Notes under the pieces: generated by a model | Seen by the model: only the letters and a program-made list of their open reading frames with translations | What the model was told of the DNA's origin: nothing | Databases searched by the model: none | From: Candidatus Obscuribacterales bacterium | GTDB taxonomy: Bacteria > Cyanobacteriota > Vampirovibrionia > Obscuribacterales > Obscuribacteraceae | Direction: 5' to 3' | DNA: 64,000 nucleotides | NCBI GenBank assembly: GCA_020054205.1 | Contig: JAGVLS010000025.1 | Location: forward strand, 1 to 64,000 | Shown here: piece by piece, positions 44,001 through 52,358 of the stretch | How positions within the stretch are numbered: the stretch's first letter is position 1 | Layout: the number at the start of each line of letters is the position of its first letter | Translations under genes and position numbers: made by a program

Positions 44001-47000
44001 TAGTGGAGCAGCTGGCTCAGTCAATCTTAGTGCTAATGCTATAAATGGTGGAAATGGTGGAAGCATTACTGTAAAAAATAATCAAAGTCGTATTTATATA
44101 GGTTCTGACGCTGGCACACCACAATCAGTATTTAATTTATCGGCAACTGGAGGCTCTATAAATTCTCTTTCTGGCAATGGTGGCAATATAACTGTTGAAG
44201 GTCTTTCTGTAAGAGCGGATGCTTCAGTAAATGGTGCTATAAATGTTTCAGCTCTAGGGGCAGGCAATGGTGGCAGTATTAGTATAACTGGACATGATGC
44301 ATCTAATATATTTGTAGCAGGTTCAACTGATAGTAATTGTATAAATTGTTCACGTGGTGTTTTAAATGCTAGTGCTGGTCCTGGTGGCGGCAATGGTGGC
44401 AGCATTATTTTAAGCAATGATACTGGTCTGACTGTGAATATGAAGGACGGTAGTAATAACGATAATTTAAAAGTCAATCCAGTTAATAATGGCAATGGTG
44501 GTTATTTAAAATTTGCTTCACCTACAACAGGCAATCTAACTGTAGTCGGTGACATTATTGTTAATGGACTTGGTACTGGCAGTGGTGGCACTGTTATTTT
44601 ACAAAGTGGCATTATGACCCAAGCTTTTGTAATTAATGGTGGTGGTGCCTGTACACGTTGTGTACGTGGGCGAATTGAAGCAAATGGTGGTGCTACAAGC
44701 GGTAGTGGTGGCACTGTTGATATCTCTGTCTCTGGTTCGGGTAATATTACCTGGAATACACTTAGTGACATATCTTTTAGTCCAGGTGTTACCGGTGGCC
44801 ATGGCGGTAAGCTTTATTTAACAAGCACAGGTGGAGGATTCTTTCTACCTAATAATGCAATTATTTCGGCTAATGCTTCTGGTTCTGGCGATTTTAATGG
44901 AGGAATTATTAGCATTAACGGACCAGTAGCTTTAGGTAATACACTTACTTTTAATGCTAATGCAATTGGTAATGGAAATGGCGGCAGTATATCTGTAATT
45001 AACACTGGTTATAATATCGGCACACAAGCTGGTCAATTAAGGCTATCAGCTATTGGACAGAATGCCGTTATTAATATTGTTCAATCGAGCAATATGACAA
45101 TTAATACTGATGGTATTATTGCTGGTCCTATAAACGCTGCTGGTAAAGGTGCTGAGATTTTAATAAATACTACATCTTTTACTCTTACAGTGAATGGAAC
45201 ACTAAGTGCAGATGCAGCTGCTGGTTTTGCTGGTGATGGTGGTGAAATTACAATTTATGCAAATAGGTTAATAGTAAATCAATTGAGTGGAGCTGGCGGT
45301 AGCTTCACTGCTAATGCAGGCTCTAGTGGAAATGGTGGCACAATCAATTTATTTTTAGAATCATCAACGGAATTTGTTGTTGGGGGGTCTACTACTAATT
45401 CAATTTTTGGTGGTCTTTCAGCTAATGCAGGCACTAATAGTGGTAATGGTGGGGTTATCGCTATTGAAAAAGCTGGTGATATCAAAATTGTTTCACCTGA
45501 TTCTATAACTGTAAATAGCTCTGCCGGTGGTGGAAATGGTGGAACAATTGCCTTTAGTAGCACTAATGGCACAATTACCATTGGTGATGGCACCCTTAAT
45601 GCATCTGCTGGAGGTAGTGGAGTAAGAAATGGTGGTACTATTTCGCTTGATGCAGACTATATTGTAATTGATGGAAATGGAGTATTGAATTTATTGGCTA
45701 ACGCTTCTGGTACCGGTAATGGTGGCAGTGTAGTTGTATATTCTAGAGAAAGTGATTCCAATCTAGTAATTGGAAATGTTTCTGGACAAGTGGGCGGCCA
45801 AATTGCAATTTCAGCTACTGGTGGATCAACTAATTCATTGTCTGGTAATGGTGGCGGAATTGGTATTTTTTATAACGGAAATGTAAGTATTGATGGTGAT
45901 GCTGTTAATGTTATGCCTCAAGGTAATGGTAATGGTGGCACCATAGTTATATCAAATCTTGGTTCAGGTGATGGAGCAAATTTAAGTGGCACTTTAAATG
46001 CTAGTGGTAATGGTGCCTCTGGTAATGGTGGATCAATTTCTTTAGACACAGGTATGGACGGTAATTTAAATATATCTGCCAATCTTTTAGCAAATGGTTC
46101 TGGGACAGGAAATGGTGGAGCTGTAAATATTCTCAGTAAGTCAGATATAATTGTAAATGTTGTTTCTGGTCCAGGACAAATAAGTTTAAATGGAAATGTT
46201 TCAGTTGCTGCTGGTGATGGCAGTTTAGAAAAAATGGGAATTATAAATTTTGGTGAACCTTGGGGACTAACTGTTGAAGGTCCAGGTACATTGACTGGAC
46301 GTATTCAGGCAGTGAGTTTGATTTATCCTATAAATATAGATGTTGGTGGATCGCTTACAGCTGGCATGATTGTTAGTTTTACAGTGCCGAGTGAAAACAT
46401 TATTGAGTTTAATACAGTTATCGGTCCATTTTTAGCTGCTCTTCTCAATATACCTTTTAATCCAGTACCATTGGAAGCCCCAATTACATTGAGTGCACCA
46501 GATAAAATTACTATTCCTGTTGATGGAATAATTGCTGCCATAAATAGCGGTATCAATTTAGAAAGCCAACATATTCACAATGACGGTAGAGTAATTACTT
46601 TTAATGCTCTTGGAGAAACTCAAACCACTGATATTAATATTAGTACTCCTACTGGAAATTTACTTTTAAGTGGTAGCGGAAATTATCAAGGTTTATTAAC
46701 ACCTAATACCATTTCAGTGACAGCACCAAATCTTACTCTTGCTGGTTCTTTTGTTCTTGATTCTTTTAATGGACAAGTATTTTTAAATGGACTAAATGTT
46801 GGTTCAGTTTATACAGTAAATGGATCATTTTTACCGTTTATTCCTGGGCTATTAACTAATACAAGTAATTTAGTTTCTAATAACGTACAAGGTGATGTCT
46901 TGTCTAATAGAAATAAAGAAGATGCAGCAACAAAAGAATTTGTCAGAGTCATGGGCGAGCATAATAAAGATTTAGTAGTATTTACTACGGCTAGCCAAGT

Positions 47001-48249
47001 ATTTATGGGTAGTGTAGATGGTGGTGACTATGAAGCAATCGGTGCGCCTGGTACAGTTATAAGTCATGAACAAAATACGGTTGTATTACATAGAGGACGT
47101 CTAGCCTTGGATAGTGGAAAAAATACAACCAATGTAAATACAAGAGTAGGTGTTGTATCTGTAGCAGCTGGCGCAACAGTAATAGTTGATGATCATCCAG
47201 GCAAACCAGTAAGAGTATTGGCTATTGGAGGCAGTGGAGACGCTCCGATTACTGTTAGTCGTAGTGGTGAAGAAGAACTGGTCACATTAAGACCAGGAGA
47301 AGAAGCTATACTTGGTGATACTGATTTAGCGGCTGAAGATTTAATACCAGCTGATGGAATAGATAGAGTATTAGTAACTGGTGGCATTAGTGTAAGGAGC
47401 AAAAAATCAGTAAAAACACAATTTGCCTTAGGTGAATTGATGCAAAAAGAATTGATGGTAGCTGGACATAGTGTACGTATCGGTGGCGGCAAAGGCACAC
47501 GTGTAGCTAGCTCATTAGCAAAAGCAGTAGATGCAAGTAAAATGGGTAATACTGTTAAACAAGAAGGCGCAGTACATTTATTAAGAGCAGATACGGCTCA
47601 AATGGACAATTCTGCTTTAGAACATGGACAATGGAAACCAGATGTAGCGCAGCCTGTATTTATGTTAGCTGGCATGGATACATTATTTAGACATTCTGTT
47701 AATGGTGGCTTAGAAATAAGATCTGGCAGTTTATTTTTAAATGTACCTGATAAAACAGTATGCAATACAAAAGTAGGACAAGTACATTTAGCAAAAAATG
47801 CTTTGGCAATGGTAGAAGCTAAAGAAGGATGTATGAGGGTAAAAGCATGTTCTGGACCAGGGGCTGTGACAGTCATGGCAGGTGGTAAGAAAATAGATTT
47901 AATGCCAGGAGAAGAAGTGTTTATAGCTGATCATAATCCAAGCAAGACAGAAACTACTCCTGCTGATGGCATTGGTCGCAGACAAGTAAAAAGTATAAAA
48001 TTGCAAGATGGAAAAATAGCAGTACTTAGCGAATTTTCTATTGCATCAATGATTGGCACAAGAGAAGAAATGGCAATGATTAGGCAGCCTATTACCCCTG
48101 AACATAAGCATGTAAGAGATGTACTAATGAAAACAGCTGTTATATTGCAATATTTGACCAATAAACATGGTCAATATTCATCGAAGCCTAAAGAAACAGC
48201 AATTATATTGCCAGAAGAACAAGGCAAAAGAATTAGCCAAGCTAATTAA
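41041..48249 (+). CDS. giant exported repeat protein (haemagglutinin-like) with FecR-like C-terminal modules
   Basis: This 2402-residue protein has a signal peptide (about 1-26). It has a haemagglutinin-like entry region with NAGNLYAISSNPEITIANIA and VVNSGLINANLGNINIAS. About 1400 residues of beta-helix-like repeats follow, marked by SGNGGSI/T steps. Four repeats carry a CxxC pair (about residues 476, 883, 1099 and 1203). From about residue 1960 it changes to two FecR-like modules: FVRVMGEHNKDLVVFTTASQ with APGTVISHEQNTVVLHRGRL, then from about 2210 IRSGSLFLNVPDKTVCNTKV. No C-terminal anchor or transporter partner is nearby. It is probably a secreted or surface adhesin. Confidence 0.8.
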   Translation: MSVSRTVLAIIMAILLLLPQAVQGQEAVSLDLSSTDKTVSASSINGFQGANIDVGGVSQAITPDHLLTPAEYVALSQVLATGSQSLLLSAQGNAVGGSFNIGHSDISHLIIPQGVDAIYDAAILSNLGISGNLNNAGNLYAISSNPEITIANIAANNIYNQIGGLLTTVLPTNGISGYSNLVNSLSLNLMALNNIINAGTISSAGNLTASAGGTITNALPVGINGAGPIMQAMNNLNLITNNVVNSGLINANLGNINIASQIVQDMRINNTGGTIQALNGLINVRDDSFLAKSHLGIWGGDLLSKELNLFSGDGNVYVDVGQITGPVNISAGAAWIFSSTDTLRLGNINLTGDPTFYNAGGDVVIDRDLIFPGQHLAIVAALDIKTAVQGDGSPATINISTSSSTGNAGDIIMIAGALLLPNKTHSIGPGDPIDPDINLSIFGASVLGGGKIDLTAGPDLNAPRVAVGSISAQGNCAGCNGGNVTFIAYKTDAGLVGVAVPDLIPIESGKINLASNASISSGGGGNGTNGNVNFLAAGIADGSDLIANVINVGNINTTGGTGTGGDILAINATPEDGYSIVNSTFGPGTYFLENGIGGKVDTTKLTGAAVAGLAHFSFGSLSAPGRSIVLNNKFGTIATGAITNNGVNSSGGSVSITYSSDQAFVLGASSNNGVNGNITANAGTSGNGGSIVISNLDTGGNINITSAANLSVNASVNGGNGGSIMLLAGQADSVNPDSVLPASTGGINLPSQSGSSAIISANAGGTGNYNGGSIYLRGKFVNAASGGKLQLSANGSSSGNGGTIQIHSYAPVNIGTDNGEISLSATGGAPGGIASGGIIRISGTALNIESQAIDVRALGDWGSGGKVELISNHSNAFLIGGTNGCTNCLVGTLNATGAVLGGDGGQILITNKGVSGIGGITLTDWNLLNVLPGDNSGGGKGGKLWLDAVSTLTIPTGSFSVSASGAPGFSSNMDGGIIYLSGNQLVVSGAAGSVNLSANAINGGNGGSITVKNNQSRIYIGSDAGTPQSVFNLSATGGSINSLSGNGGNITVEGLSVRADASVNGAINVSALGAGNGGSISITGHDASNIFVAGSTDSNCINCSRGVLNASAGPGGGNGGSIILSNDTGLTVNMKDGSNNDNLKVNPVNNGNGGYLKFASPTTGNLTVVGDIIVNGLGTGSGGTVILQSGIMTQAFVINGGGACTRCVRGRIEANGGATSGSGGTVDISVSGSGNITWNTLSDISFSPGVTGGHGGKLYLTSTGGGFFLPNNAIISANASGSGDFNGGIISINGPVALGNTLTFNANAIGNGNGGSISVINTGYNIGTQAGQLRLSAIGQNAVINIVQSSNMTINTDGIIAGPINAAGKGAEILINTTSFTLTVNGTLSADAAAGFAGDGGEITIYANRLIVNQLSGAGGSFTANAGSSGNGGTINLFLESSTEFVVGGSTTNSIFGGLSANAGTNSGNGGVIAIEKAGDIKIVSPDSITVNSSAGGGNGGTIAFSSTNGTITIGDGTLNASAGGSGVRNGGTISLDADYIVIDGNGVLNLLANASGTGNGGSVVVYSRESDSNLVIGNVSGQVGGQIAISATGGSTNSLSGNGGGIGIFYNGNVSIDGDAVNVMPQGNGNGGTIVISNLGSGDGANLSGTLNASGNGASGNGGSISLDTGMDGNLNISANLLANGSGTGNGGAVNILSKSDIIVNVVSGPGQISLNGNVSVAAGDGSLEKMGIINFGEPWGLTVEGPGTLTGRIQAVSLIYPINIDVGGSLTAGMIVSFTVPSENIIEFNTVIGPFLAALLNIPFNPVPLEAPITLSAPDKITIPVDGIIAAINSGINLESQHIHNDGRVITFNALGETQTTDINISTPTGNLLLSGSGNYQGLLTPNTISVTAPNLTLAGSFVLDSFNGQVFLNGLNVGSVYTVNGSFLPFIPGLLTNTSNLVSNNVQGDVLSNRNKEDAATKEFVRVMGEHNKDLVVFTTASQVFMGSVDGGDYEAIGAPGTVISHEQNTVVLHRGRLALDSGKNTTNVNTRVGVVSVAAGATVIVDDHPGKPVRVLAIGGSGDAPITVSRSGEEELVTLRPGEEAILGDTDLAAEDLIPADGIDRVLVTGGISVRSKKSVKTQFALGELMQKELMVAGHSVRIGGGKGTRVASSLAKAVDASKMGNTVKQEGAVHLLRADTAQMDNSALEHGQWKPDVAQPVFMLAGMDTLFRHSVNGGLEIRSGSLFLNVPDKTVCNTKVGQVHLAKNALAMVEAKEGCMRVKACSGPGAVTVMAGGKKIDLMPGEEVFIADHNPSKTETTPADGIGRRQVKSIKLQDGKIAVLSEFSIASMIGTREEMAMIRQPITPEHKHVRDVLMKTAVILQYLTNKHGQYSSKPKETAIILPEEQGKRISQAN

Positions 48250-48356
48250 TAGGTTCTGACGCATATTTTACAAATATGACCAGGAAATGTCACAAAGTAA
48301 AACTATTGTGATTATAGAAGGTCAGAACAATGCTTAATTAAGGATTGGCATGTCTT

Positions 48357-51300
48357 ATGCCAGAAACAAAAGATAAAAATGAACCTGTTGTTAGCACAAC
48401 AAGCGAAGAAACTACCGAACGTTTGCAAGAAGCAGCCGACACTGGCAATCCTGCAACTAAGACATTACCTATAACCACTGATCAAAATATTGAATTGCCT
48501 AGCTTGCCTCAATTAGAAATTGATGGTTTAAATGAAAAACTAGTGCCAAGTAATGAACTAAGTGTAAAAGAACTAATTCAAGATTTATCTAAAAATTTCT
48601 CAAAATATAAACCTAATGACTTAAAAGCTAATTTGCCTAATATGTCTTTAGGTAATCGATTTGTAGTGAATGAATTCATTTTTTCCAATGGTTATTTAAA
48701 TAAACAGCAACAAGAACGTTTGCACATTCAAGCTTCAACCATTGATTTATTAGCAAGAACAATAAAAAAACATGATAATGGTATTGAATTTCTTTCAATT
48801 GAAAGTGATAAATATCATAGAGCCAATAATGACCCTAAATATGTTGAAGAAGTTAGCCGTCTAGGATCAAATATAGCTACTCTCATTAGATCACCAGCGC
48901 AACTTGATGCTTTTGTTAAATTGGTGGATGGAGCTAAATGTCCATTATACGAAATGCATTTATCTTTATTTGCTCAACATGCTTCTCACTATGATCATCC
49001 GTTATATGCTAGTGCCGCTAAAGCCTGGATTTACGAGCCATGTATAGAACTGGAATTGGCTAGTGAATTAGGAGAAAAAATAAAATATCCATGGCAGGCT
49101 TTGGCAATGAAACCTGCTATTGAACATGTTTTTGAAAATGACTTTGGCAGAAAAGGTTCGTATATTGATTTTTATGAAAGTTTGCGAAATGATGCAACAA
49201 TGCGAGATAAAGTAATTGCTGCTTATGATGCCATGATTGGAAAAGGAGCTGAGCATGTACTTACTACAAGTAAAGGAAGTACAATTGTTGACATTATAGA
49301 TTATAGACATCCAAAACTTGATAAATCAACAAAAGACTTACTGGCTTATGCTCTTCAGTCGTTAGGAGAAAATGATAAGACAAAAGTTTTTGATATAGTA
49401 CGATCTGTTCCAACCAGTACTTTTTCTGATATTAATAGGGTTGATAGTATTGAAGAACCTTTGCAGGCATTAAAATTATCTTTGACTTTTGGTAAAGGAC
49501 GCACTTGGGAAACATGGCTTAAATTGCAAGGTGAGCTAGGGCGCTCTGTACATGATGCCACATTTTGGCTGCCAGAAAGACCACATGATCCTAGCCTTAG
49601 TGCTTGGTTAATAAAATATGCTAAGGCTGATATAGCTAATAGTAAAAATCCTGATTATGAGCCTAAGCCAATAGAAGAATTGCGCCAGATAGCTGAAAGA
49701 TGGGATAGACTGTCTACTGCCGATCGTGAAGGAACTTACAATCAAATTCTTGACAGAACAAATTCACTTCATTTTGATGTAATTAAAGATCAAAAATTTG
49801 CTGATGAAGCTTATAAAGCTAAAGCTCGGGAAGATCATTATGCCTCTCAAGAATTTCTTTATATGAATTCCATTGATTTAGAAACAGTTTTTCCAAAAGA
49901 TAAAATTTGGACTTCTCAAGATGGAAATTATATTGGTAGGTTTCTCCCTCAAGATGATCCACGCCGATTATTCCTTGGACATTATACTGGTTGTTGCCAA
50001 TACATTGATGGTGATGGGGACTATGCTGCTCGTTATGGACAACAAAATCCAAATGCTGATTTTTTTGTAGTTGAAGATAAAGCAGGTAGTATAAAAGCTT
50101 TTTCTCTTACTTGGCAAAATGAACAAGGTGAAATTTGTTTTGATAATATTGAAATTGCTAAAGACGATAGTACTAAACCTCCTAAAGATATTGACCATAA
50201 AGCAGCAGTTGAAGTTTATCAAAATGCTGCCAATGATCTTGTAGAAAATGCCCCCAAGGTAACAGTTGGACTAAGATATACTAAGCTGTCAATGCCTGAT
50301 TCATGGACTAAAGCTGATGGCGAGCAAATGGCTAAACTCCCTAGTAATTACACAGGAGTTGATACTGATTCTGTTGCACAAGGACAAGTAATTTTAGCAA
50401 GTAATTCTAATTTTGAAAAAACTGATAAGTCTACAAGCAATATATGGGTGCATGCTGGAGATGCAAAAGATTTATCGGCAATTGAACAGATTAGTATGCT
50501 ATCTGGGAAAAGAGAAAATATTGTTGGTTCAGATATCAAATTTATCGTTCTCAATACACGCGAGCATGGAGTTATTGGTTATGCTGCTTTGAATACTAAA
50601 AACAATAATGTCAATTCTATAGATATGCATCCTAATTTTAAAGATCCAGTTAATTCACAAAAGCTTATAGATGCATTAGCACAATATATGGAAAGATCTG
50701 GTCACGAATGGTCTGCTCAAGTTTCAGAAGAGACAAAAAATGCATTAATTTCACGTGGGCTAATTCAAATAAAAAGTGCAGAACCAGTAGCTAAGAATAA
50801 TAAAGAGTCCATGTACAAAATTGCATTTAGACCTTCAACTGATGAAGAAAAACAAGCTTTTAGAGAAAAAGGTATTGATATTTTAGTACAAGAAATAGTT
50901 AGTAAAATTCCAGCTCAAGAACTACATTTAAATTCTCATGATGGAAGTATAATTAATGCCATTGATAAATTAATTGAAGCAAAAAGATTGCAATTAGATT
51001 GGGAACCTAATGATCGAATAATAAAAGAGCAAATTGCTGATTTAGCAATGATAAAAAAACAATATACGTCTAATAAAGATTATGCTTCTCAACTTCACGA
51101 TCGACTAAACAGAAATCAATCAAATGTTGCTACTACAAACAATATTGAAATAACATTCTTTGATCCGGCTTTCTCAGGTATTGATACAGAAGCAGTTAAA
51201 GCAGATGGCATTGAAATAACTCGTTCTAATGCCAGTTCTAGTTCTATAACAAGTCATGTTAAACACAGCCAAGGAGAATGGAGAGAAGAACGCGAGTCTA

Positions 51301-51434
51301 GTAAAGCAAACAAAAAATCTCATAGTTCTGGTAAAGCAATTTTAGGCTTGATGCTTTTAAGCTCAGCAATTAAGCTTTGGTCTAACAGGCATGAACAATC
51401 TATTTCATCAATGAAATATGAAATAAGCCCATAG
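48357..51434 (+). CDS. large multidomain protein with CC-motif domain and GNAT-like region
   Basis: From the ATG at 48357 (AAGGA upstream; a TTG at 48345 is possible) the product has 1025 residues and no signal peptide. The first 500 residues are helical and unassigned. Around residue 541 is GHYTGCCQYIDGDGDYAARY followed by strands FFVVEDKAGSIKAFSLTW and EICFDNIEIA. This resembles a domain seen beside acetyltransferase modules, recalling PcfJ-like proteins. Residues about 670-800 look GNAT-like (HGVIGYAALNTKNNNVNSID, then ALAQYMERSGHEWS). A Ser/Lys-rich tail precedes a hydrophobic segment (KAILGLMLLSSAIKLW, about 990-1010). It lies between two genes with FecR-like modules. Confidence 0.6.
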   Translation: MPETKDKNEPVVSTTSEETTERLQEAADTGNPATKTLPITTDQNIELPSLPQLEIDGLNEKLVPSNELSVKELIQDLSKNFSKYKPNDLKANLPNMSLGNRFVVNEFIFSNGYLNKQQQERLHIQASTIDLLARTIKKHDNGIEFLSIESDKYHRANNDPKYVEEVSRLGSNIATLIRSPAQLDAFVKLVDGAKCPLYEMHLSLFAQHASHYDHPLYASAAKAWIYEPCIELELASELGEKIKYPWQALAMKPAIEHVFENDFGRKGSYIDFYESLRNDATMRDKVIAAYDAMIGKGAEHVLTTSKGSTIVDIIDYRHPKLDKSTKDLLAYALQSLGENDKTKVFDIVRSVPTSTFSDINRVDSIEEPLQALKLSLTFGKGRTWETWLKLQGELGRSVHDATFWLPERPHDPSLSAWLIKYAKADIANSKNPDYEPKPIEELRQIAERWDRLSTADREGTYNQILDRTNSLHFDVIKDQKFADEAYKAKAREDHYASQEFLYMNSIDLETVFPKDKIWTSQDGNYIGRFLPQDDPRRLFLGHYTGCCQYIDGDGDYAARYGQQNPNADFFVVEDKAGSIKAFSLTWQNEQGEICFDNIEIAKDDSTKPPKDIDHKAAVEVYQNAANDLVENAPKVTVGLRYTKLSMPDSWTKADGEQMAKLPSNYTGVDTDSVAQGQVILASNSNFEKTDKSTSNIWVHAGDAKDLSAIEQISMLSGKRENIVGSDIKFIVLNTREHGVIGYAALNTKNNNVNSIDMHPNFKDPVNSQKLIDALAQYMERSGHEWSAQVSEETKNALISRGLIQIKSAEPVAKNNKESMYKIAFRPSTDEEKQAFREKGIDILVQEIVSKIPAQELHLNSHDGSIINAIDKLIEAKRLQLDWEPNDRIIKEQIADLAMIKKQYTSNKDYASQLHDRLNRNQSNVATTNNIEITFFDPAFSGIDTEAVKADGIEITRSNASSSSITSHVKHSQGEWREERESSKANKKSHSSGKAILGLMLLSSAIKLWSNRHEQSISSMKYEISP

Positions 51435-51572
51435 CTTCGTGAAGCTGTTACCTCCCATGGTTTTAACCTAAACAAAAAATATGGCTTTTTAAACATTAAA
51501 ATATCTTGGCAACTGTTACGAATGTAAACGCCCGGGAATAGTAATATTAAGAAGTGTTACCTGGGGTGATTT

Positions 51573-52340
51573 ATGAGCCATCGTTTGATAATGGCGTTGC
51601 TTTTGTGCGCTCAATTAATATTACCAGCATCAGCTCAAGAACGATCTGGTGATTTAACGCCAGTGACTGCGGTAGCATTACCTCCTAGTTTCATTAATCC
51701 AACATTTAATAATAATGGCTCTAATAACGATAAAAATATTGGCTTAAAACAAGACACCGTTACCGAGGATGGTTTTGTAAGAGTAAATAGCCGACATATG
51801 TCGGACATTGTTATTTTTACTCAGCCAAAACAAACTTTCTCAGGAAGAATATATGGTTTGGATTGGCAAGTAACAGCTCAGGTTGGGACTGTAATTAGCC
51901 ATAAGCCAGGTGGTTTAGTCTTGCATACTGGACATCTTTTAGCATCTGGTGGTAAGTCCAAAATTAAAGTCATAAATAATGATATAGAAATTTTAGTTGC
52001 AGAAAATACCAGCTGTCTTATAGATTCAGCTGATGGCAAAATTATGGAAATTACAGCATTAAGCTCTGGTGGCAAATCCATCACAGTGAAATCTAATCGT
52101 ATTGCTAATAATCAAATTGAATTATCAGCTGGACAAAAAATTGTATTAAATGGAATAGCTAGAGTAATGCCAGCAAATTTGGCAAATATAATTGAAAATG
52201 ACCATCTTTTTAAAGATGTAATTGCTAAAGCTAAAAGTAAAGATATAGCTAGCCGTATTAAGGCAGAGCTTATTGAAATAGCAAGCCATACTTCTAATAA
52301 TGTGCCTATAGTTCAAACTATGGCATCAACACAAAAATAG
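51573..52340 (+). CDS. exported FecR-like protein, paralogue of the giant protein's tail
   Basis: The 255-residue protein has a signal peptide ending at ASAQER. It then has a FecR-like module: FVRVNSRHMSDIVIFTQPKQ, GTVISHKPGGLVLHTGHLLA, then ISILVA-type strands and LSAGQKIVLN. The segment aligns step for step with residues about 1960-2030 of the giant protein (FVRV, DIVIFT/DLVVFT, GTVISH, VLHTGHL/VLHRGRL). FecR domains are known as periplasmic sensors in iron-uptake regulation; here no sigma factor or TonB receptor is adjacent, so that role is doubtful. GGGGTG precedes the ATG. Confidence 0.7.
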   Translation: MSHRLIMALLLCAQLILPASAQERSGDLTPVTAVALPPSFINPTFNNNGSNNDKNIGLKQDTVTEDGFVRVNSRHMSDIVIFTQPKQTFSGRIYGLDWQVTAQVGTVISHKPGGLVLHTGHLLASGGKSKIKVINNDIEILVAENTSCLIDSADGKIMEITALSSGGKSITVKSNRIANNQIELSAGQKIVLNGIARVMPANLANIIENDHLFKDVIAKAKSKDIASRIKAELIEIASHTSNNVPIVQTMASTQK

Positions 52341-52358
52341 ATTTAAGTCTTTTGTGTT

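Noticed and set aside
42460-44670. CxxC pairs as c-type cytochrome haem sites
   Set aside because: None is followed by histidine (CAGCN, CTNCL, CINCS, CTRCV).
51425-51445. Palindrome AGCTTCGTGAAGCT at the end of the large GNAT-like gene
   Set aside because: Stem is short and not followed by a T-run, so I do not call it a terminator.
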